Shown piece by piece: positions 59,709 to 64,000 of a DNA stretch of 64,000 nucleotides. Source of the DNA: Acrocarpospora corrugata (GTDB taxonomy: Bacteria > Actinomycetota > Actinomycetes > Streptosporangiales > Streptosporangiaceae). The stretch spans positions 186,001 through 250,000 of the forward strand of contig NZ_BLAD01000039.1 in assembly GCF_009687845.1 (NCBI RefSeq), written 5' to 3'. The notes below the pieces were generated by a model, which saw only the letters and a program-made list of their open reading frames with translations, did no database searches and was not told where the DNA came from. The position numbers were made by a program, and so were the translations under genes. Numbering within the stretch: the stretch's first letter is position 1; every line of letters begins with the position of its first letter.

Positions 59709-61337
59709 GTGAACCCATTCCCGCTGGACGACGACCTGTGTGACGGCCTCGGCCCGGAGACGGCCGAATACCTGTCCACCTGGGCCGTGAACGCGCGGAC
59801 CAGTTATGCGCTGCGCAACTGGCTCACGGGCGGCCTGTCCGGAGCGAAAGTCTGTGTGGTCGACGAGATCGGCCGGGATCGCGTCATGCGGCGTCTCATT
59901 CTCAAAGTCGAGGAATTCCCGAAAGCGGCGATCGACGGAAGGCTCGGCGAGTACGGCCGGCATAGCGACGCCCTGCACGAGGCACCCAAGGGATTCGCAT
60001 GGGCCCATCTCACGGAACTGGTGTACGGCCCGATCCCCGTCGGCCTTCGCAGGCTGGCCCTGTTCCAGCAGGTCGTAGGAGCAGATGTCGGAGAGTTCGT
60101 GCTGCTGGGCGCGCTACTGGACGGCGCCCGAGCCAGCGAGGGAAGAGCGCACGCCGAGGATTTCACCGTCGCCTGCGAAACGGTCGTGCGATCGGTCCTC
60201 GCCGACTGGGCGGAGAAGCCACGCGCGCTGTCGGCGGAAGGCCGCGAACGATGGCGCGCGGGCAAGGACGGCCGCGTCCGGGTGAGCGACTTCCTCGACG
60301 TGTCGCTGGCAGAATGGCCAGCCGCGAAAGCCGTCACGACGAAACGGTCCGAAGCCATCCGCGGCAACTACATCGCCGTCGAGGGGGAACCGCGGAAGCT
60401 ACCCAACCCGCTCGCCGTCGTCGCCGGAGAGACGCTGATCGCCGGCCACGAGTTCCTGCCCCTGATGGGAAAGGCGCACGGCGATCTGCACATCAAGAAT
60501 ATTCTTCTCCCGGTCGACCCGGCCCGCTCCTCCGGAGCCGACCCCGCCGCCTACCGCCTCGTGGACCTGGCGAAATATCGCCAGGAACTGCCCCTCACCG
60601 GAGATCCCGTCTACCTGATTCTCTATGTGATCGCACGCGTCATGCCCGACCTGTCCCACTCGCAGCGAGACGCCCTGGTGGACCTGCTCACCAGACCGGC
60701 CTCTGGCGCCGCGCACCTGATTCCCGGCTGGCTGGCCGGTTTCATCACCCGAGTCATCGCCGTCGCGCGCGGGTGGGCAGGTGAGAGCAGGATGGCACGC
60801 GACTGGGACGAGCAGTCGCTGCTCTCCATGGTCGCTCACGGGCTGGTCTACTGGGCCCGCGGTTCCACCAGGCCGGAAGACCAGGAGTGGTTCCTCCGGC
60901 TGTCCGGCCGCGCGCTGGCGGAGTATCAGCGCGCCGTCCTCCCGATGGCGGCCGCGGCGGCACCCCCACGGGAGCCACCTACCTCCAAGCGCACCGCGGA
61001 CCCGAACTGGATCGCGCAGTTCTGCGGACTGCTGCCCGAGCTCCGGCGACGCGCCGCCGGGACCGAACTCGTCACCGAAGTCGAGGCCCTGGTGGCCGCA
61101 GCCCAGCTCGGAGACGATGCGACGGACCGGCTCGACGCCCTGATCCGCCGGATGGACGACCTGAACGGGGGAGGACTGCGGCACGTCCCGGGGCTCCGCG
61201 GCGGGTGGCCCCTCATGGAGGACGCCTTCGCCTGCCCCACCGGCTTCTGCCCGCGCCTCGACACCCGGCAGCCGACGCACGGCGTTCCGCTGTGCCACAT
61301 CCCTCAGGAGCGTCGTATGACGCTCCGCCGACGCTGA
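59709..61337 (+). CDS. Kinase-fold protein with Cys-rich C-terminal tail
   Basis: This 542-aa protein starts at GTG with GGAGG upstream. Residues 40-70 hold a glycine-containing loop (TGGLSGAKV) and Lys66 (LILKVEEF). HGDLHIKN (257-264) and LVDLAKY (Asp286) are the catalytic and metal sites of the aminoglycoside-phosphotransferase-like kinase fold, separated from the N-lobe by an unusually long insert. A helical region follows, then a C-terminal tail with CPTGFCPR (509-516) and Cys529. That tail resembles short Cys motifs at the ends of actinobacterial conflict/signalling proteins. Substrate unknown. Confidence 0.7.
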   Translation: MNPFPLDDDLCDGLGPETAEYLSTWAVNARTSYALRNWLTGGLSGAKVCVVDEIGRDRVMRRLILKVEEFPKAAIDGRLGEYGRHSDALHEAPKGFAWAHLTELVYGPIPVGLRRLALFQQVVGADVGEFVLLGALLDGARASEGRAHAEDFTVACETVVRSVLADWAEKPRALSAEGRERWRAGKDGRVRVSDFLDVSLAEWPAAKAVTTKRSEAIRGNYIAVEGEPRKLPNPLAVVAGETLIAGHEFLPLMGKAHGDLHIKNILLPVDPARSSGADPAAYRLVDLAKYRQELPLTGDPVYLILYVIARVMPDLSHSQRDALVDLLTRPASGAAHLIPGWLAGFITRVIAVARGWAGESRMARDWDEQSLLSMVAHGLVYWARGSTRPEDQEWFLRLSGRALAEYQRAVLPMAAAAAPPREPPTSKRTADPNWIAQFCGLLPELRRRAAGTELVTEVEALVAAAQLGDDATDRLDALIRRMDDLNGGGLRHVPGLRGGWPLMEDAFACPTGFCPRLDTRQPTHGVPLCHIPQERRMTLRRR

Positions 61338-61347
61338 GGTGGCTGTC

Positions 61348-62133
61348 GTGGGCCCCCACTTCCGCCTCCTGTACGGGATGCTCTGGCTGGTCGCGGTAGC
61401 AGCGGGAACGACGCTCGGCCATACACGCTGGGCCGACCTGTCCCGGCTCCGGCTGGAGCCGACGGTCACCACTGTCGTGGGCGCCCTGCTGGCCGCGACC
61501 GCCGTGGCCGTGATGGCACGCGCCCTCGGCGGCGTGGTGCTCGCGATCTGGACGAACGGTCCCAGCGGCCGGTGGGCAGCCGCTCTGACCGAGGCGAGAG
61601 CCCGGCGCTGGCAGCGGGCCGACGCCCTCGTCACAGCCGTGAACAAGGTGGCGGACCCGGCGGCCTACGCGAGAGCGATGGCGCGCCGGAACCGGATCTG
61701 CCTGGTCCCCCCGTCCTGCCCCACCTGGACGAGCGACGCGATCATCGCCCGGGAGACCCGGATCCGCACCGAGTACGGACTCGACCTCTATTTCGCCTGG
61801 CCGCACCTGCTTCTGGTCGCCCCCGAAGCCGCCCGCCGGGAATCCGCGCGGAGCCTCGCCGCTTGGACCTGGGCCGGCGAGGTCAGCGCCTGGGGTGTGC
61901 TCTTCCTGCTGCCGGGCTCGCGATGGTGGCCCGCTGCCGCGGCGGGGGCCATCATCTGCGTCGTCGGCTGGTGGCAAGGCCGCGCGGCGTGGACCAGCCA
62001 CACAGCGGTCACCGAGGCCGTCGCCGACCTGTACGGCCCGGCGCTCGCCACCCGGCTCCGGATCGACGCGAGCCAATGGCCGGACCTGGCGACCGGCCGG
62101 GAGATCACCGACCGCCTGCGCAAAGGAGCGTGA
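61348..62133 (+). CDS. Membrane protein of unknown function
   Basis: Assigned to the GTG at 61348, which has GAGGTGG at good distance; a GTG at 61339 is possible. The 261-aa protein has two N-terminal TM helices (LYGMLWLVAVAAGTTLG; TVVGALLAATAVAVMA) and two closer to the middle/C-terminus (SAWGVLFLLPG; AAAAGAIICVVGWW), with cytoplasmic helical regions. No family recognised. Eleven bases separate it from the kinase-like gene, so they form one operon. Confidence 0.7.
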   Translation: MGPHFRLLYGMLWLVAVAAGTTLGHTRWADLSRLRLEPTVTTVVGALLAATAVAVMARALGGVVLAIWTNGPSGRWAAALTEARARRWQRADALVTAVNKVADPAAYARAMARRNRICLVPPSCPTWTSDAIIARETRIRTEYGLDLYFAWPHLLLVAPEAARRESARSLAAWTWAGEVSAWGVLFLLPGSRWWPAAAAGAIICVVGWWQGRAAWTSHTAVTEAVADLYGPALATRLRIDASQWPDLATGREITDRLRKGA

Positions 62134-62138
62134 CCGGC

Positions 62139-64000
62139 TCACCGCTGGACGGCACGCAGCCGCTCCAGGGTGGCCCGAGTGTGCGGATGTTCGTCCCCCA
62201 GCACCTCCGACCGGATCGCCAGCACCTCGCTCATGATCTCCACCGCGCCCGCGACGTCCCCGCCGAGGTGCCGTAACTCGCCGAGCGACTGCCGGACCGT
62301 GAGCGCACGCGGATGCCGAACCCCGAGGACCCGGGCGCAGATCAGGGCCAGTTCGGTGAGCACGGCCTCGGCCCCGACCAGGTCTCCCCGGTCGCAGGCG
62401 ACCAGCGCCAGGTAGTGGCGGGTGATGAGGGTGGCGGGGAACTCCGCCCCCAGCAGCCGCGTGCGGGCGTGCAGAACCTCGGTCAGCATCCGCTCGGCCT
62501 CGTCGGCGTCCCCCCGGGATCGCAACAGGTCGGCGAGATTGTTCTTGCTGGTCAGAGTGTCAGAATGATCGGGTCCGAGCGACTCCGCGCGGGCCTGGAG
62601 GGTCCGGCGCAGCAGGTCCTCCGCCTCATCGAGACGGTCCAGGTCGCGGAGCACCCGGGCCAGGTAGTGCTGAGTCGTCAGCGTGTCCGGGTGGCGGGTG
62701 CCGAGCACCCGGCGCCGGGCGGGCAGGATCGAGCGGAAGCCCTGTTCAGCCTCCAGGTAACGGCCCAGCATGTGGCGCACGCGGTTGAAGTCGTGCCGCA
62801 GCATGAGCAGCCGGGGATGGTCCACAGAAAGGACATCCCGACCGGTGGCGATGACCGTCTCGTAAATCTCCTCGGCCTGTTCCAGACGCCCGGCCGACAG
62901 CAGGTAACGGGCGGCGAGCGTGGCTGGGCCGAGGACCCCGGGAGGGGGCGTCCGGCCGAGGCCGAGCGCGCCGATCAGGTCGAGCGGGGCCCGGCAGTGG
63001 TCGGCCAGCACCCGCCACTTCGCCCACGAGCGCGGGTTCTTGGGGTCCAGGCCGTCGGCCACCTCCGACAGCAGTTCGGTCAGCAGCGCGAGGTAGGCGT
63101 CGGCCTGGTCCTCGACCCGGTCGCGGCTGGTGTCCCGGACCAGCGGATGGATCACCAGCAGGTCGGCCACGTCGGGGTCGGCTTGGTCGTCCCTGACCAG
63201 ATCGACCAGGCCGACGTTGGCCAGGGCCAGCACGGTCTCGCGCAGCAGCACCGGGGTCAACCCGGGAAACAGCGCCGAGCGAGCCAGCACCGCGGGCTGG
63301 AGCAGCAGGCCGTACGGCACGGGGGCCGGGCGCAGGCACGACAGCGCCCGGAGCAGCGGCCGAGCGTACCGCAGGCCCAGAGTCTCCAGCAGGTCAAGCG
63401 ACAGTTCCCAGGTCCGGCCGACCTGACCGCGCGCCTGGCGGCCCACCGGTGAGCGCGCCGACTCGCCCAGCACCTCGCTGTGCCGCCCTTCTTCGAGCGC
63501 CCGCGCGAACTCGGCGAAACTGACGGGACCCGCGATGGAGCGGGGCAGCCGGTGCGCCTCGGCAAGATGCATACCCGCCAGCCGGAGCGCCAGCGGCAGG
63601 CCGCCGAGCCGCTCGGCCAGAGCTCTGGCATCGCCGACCGAGCCGGCCATCGGACCCGCCAGATCAAGCAGCACCTTGGCCCCATCGGCCGCGCTCAGCG
63701 GGTCCACCCGGTGCAAACGCAGCCAGGACGCGTGCCTGCCCCAGACCTCGGGAGCGCCGTCCCGCGAGGTGACCACGACCAGACCGAACCTGCCCTCTAC
63801 CGGCCGCAGCCAGCCGGTGGCATCGGTCACCGGCGCATCCCCGGGGCAGAGGTCGCGCCGGGGGTTGTCGGCGTCATCGATGACCAGCAGCCAGGGCTGG
63901 CGGTATTCGCGCAGGAGCCGCCAGACCACGTCGGGCTGGCTGCCGAACCGTAACAGCTGCGAACTCGCGCCGAGATCGGCGGTGAGCGCGCGCATTCCCT
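62139..64000 (-). CDS. STAND NTPase (NB-ARC-like) with TPR repeats, partial at the window edge
   Basis: At least 619 residues are inside the window; the N-terminus and Walker A lie beyond base 64000. Walker B is WLLVIDDADN, sensor 1 is VVVTSRDG, and GGLPLALRLAG is the GxP motif of NB-ARC-type STAND ATPases. A winged-helix-like region follows, then six or so kinesin-light-chain-type TPRs (about 40-residue units such as HPDTLTTQHYLARVLRDLDR). It converges on the membrane protein gene with 5 bp between stops. A signal-dependent oligomerising switch is the family role. Confidence 0.88.
   Translation of the reverse strand, partial: GMRALTADLGASSQLLRFGSQPDVVWRLLREYRQPWLLVIDDADNPRRDLCPGDAPVTDATGWLRPVEGRFGLVVVTSRDGAPEVWGRHASWLRLHRVDPLSAADGAKVLLDLAGPMAGSVGDARALAERLGGLPLALRLAGMHLAEAHRLPRSIAGPVSFAEFARALEEGRHSEVLGESARSPVGRQARGQVGRTWELSLDLLETLGLRYARPLLRALSCLRPAPVPYGLLLQPAVLARSALFPGLTPVLLRETVLALANVGLVDLVRDDQADPDVADLLVIHPLVRDTSRDRVEDQADAYLALLTELLSEVADGLDPKNPRSWAKWRVLADHCRAPLDLIGALGLGRTPPPGVLGPATLAARYLLSAGRLEQAEEIYETVIATGRDVLSVDHPRLLMLRHDFNRVRHMLGRYLEAEQGFRSILPARRRVLGTRHPDTLTTQHYLARVLRDLDRLDEAEDLLRRTLQARAESLGPDHSDTLTSKNNLADLLRSRGDADEAERMLTEVLHARTRLLGAEFPATLITRHYLALVACDRGDLVGAEAVLTELALICARVLGVRHPRALTVRQSLGELRHLGGDVAGAVEIMSEVLAIRSEVLGDEHPHTRATLERLRAVQR

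Noticed and set aside
1-64000. tRNA, rRNA, riboswitch, CRISPR, insertion sequence or prophage
   Set aside because: No cloverleaf, rRNA segment, spaced repeats, transposase motif or phage structural gene was recognised by eye; a covariance-model search was not possible.

Overview
The window is high-GC DNA with strong G/C bias at third codon positions. It is rich in two-component systems, LacI/TetR/XRE/AraC regulators, ABC-2 exporters, SigE/ECF sigma factors and secreted proteins. This is the pattern of a large-genome filamentous actinomycete. A Streptosporangiales-type host (Nonomuraea/Streptosporangium-like) is an inference from gene style, not from a marker gene. No rRNA, tRNA, CRISPR array, transposase or prophage module was seen.

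Region 1 (1-15594) is a sugar-catabolic island. A forward operon carries a tautomerase, an NAD-epimerase, an SMP-30 lactonase, an aldo/keto reductase and a GH3 beta-xylosidase/glucosidase. Facing it are two reverse operons: RraA-like aldolase / enolase-superfamily sugar-acid dehydratase / FAH-family 2-keto-3-deoxy-pentonate dehydratase / Gfo-Idh-MocA dehydrogenase, and Zn-alcohol dehydrogenase / SDR / IlvD-Edd pentonate dehydratase. A LacI regulator lies between the reverse operons. CGAAA-N-TTTCG-like elements recur before nearly every operon, so the island reads as one regulon for hydrolysing glycosides and oxidising the sugars without phosphorylation.

Region 2 (15595-28986) is mainly regulatory and envelope genes: a SigE-family sigma factor with a membrane partner, a transglutaminase-like protein, a truncated XRE regulator with a twin palindromic operator, an OmpR two-component system, a secreted protein, an ECF sigma/4-TM pair followed by an ABC-2 exporter and a second OmpR system, a methyltransferase/TetR pair, and a secreted five-repeat propeller-like protein.

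Region 3 (29000-53139) has a lipoprotein/membrane protein pair, a large secreted NucH/ExeM-type nuclease, a cluster with small proteins, an AlkA-like glycosylase and a broken B12-radical-SAM gene, a STAS protein, and an AraC/DUF2000 pair. A four-gene glycan operon (two GT4 glycosyltransferases, an alpha/alpha-toroid-like protein and a GH130 phosphorylase) follows, preceded by a short leader ORF. Then come a decayed UDP-glycosyltransferase, an SDR/TetR pair, a Zn-dehydrogenase, an LLM monooxygenase, a PucR-type regulator, an orphan kinase, a NarL two-component system and a second ABC-2 exporter.

Region 4 (53211-64000) is the most unusual part: a transmembrane kinase with an extracellular YVTN propeller, a PP2C phosphatase, a TerY-like vWA protein, a CxxC membrane protein and an OmpA-like protein on one strand. 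Divergent from these are a second kinase-fold protein with a Cys-rich tail and a membrane protein, and a partial STAND NTPase with TPRs converges on them. The vWA + PP2C + kinase trio matches the TerY-P triad concept, here rebuilt as a transmembrane, wall-linked signalling apparatus. Two of its genes carry apparent one-base frameshifts in G runs.
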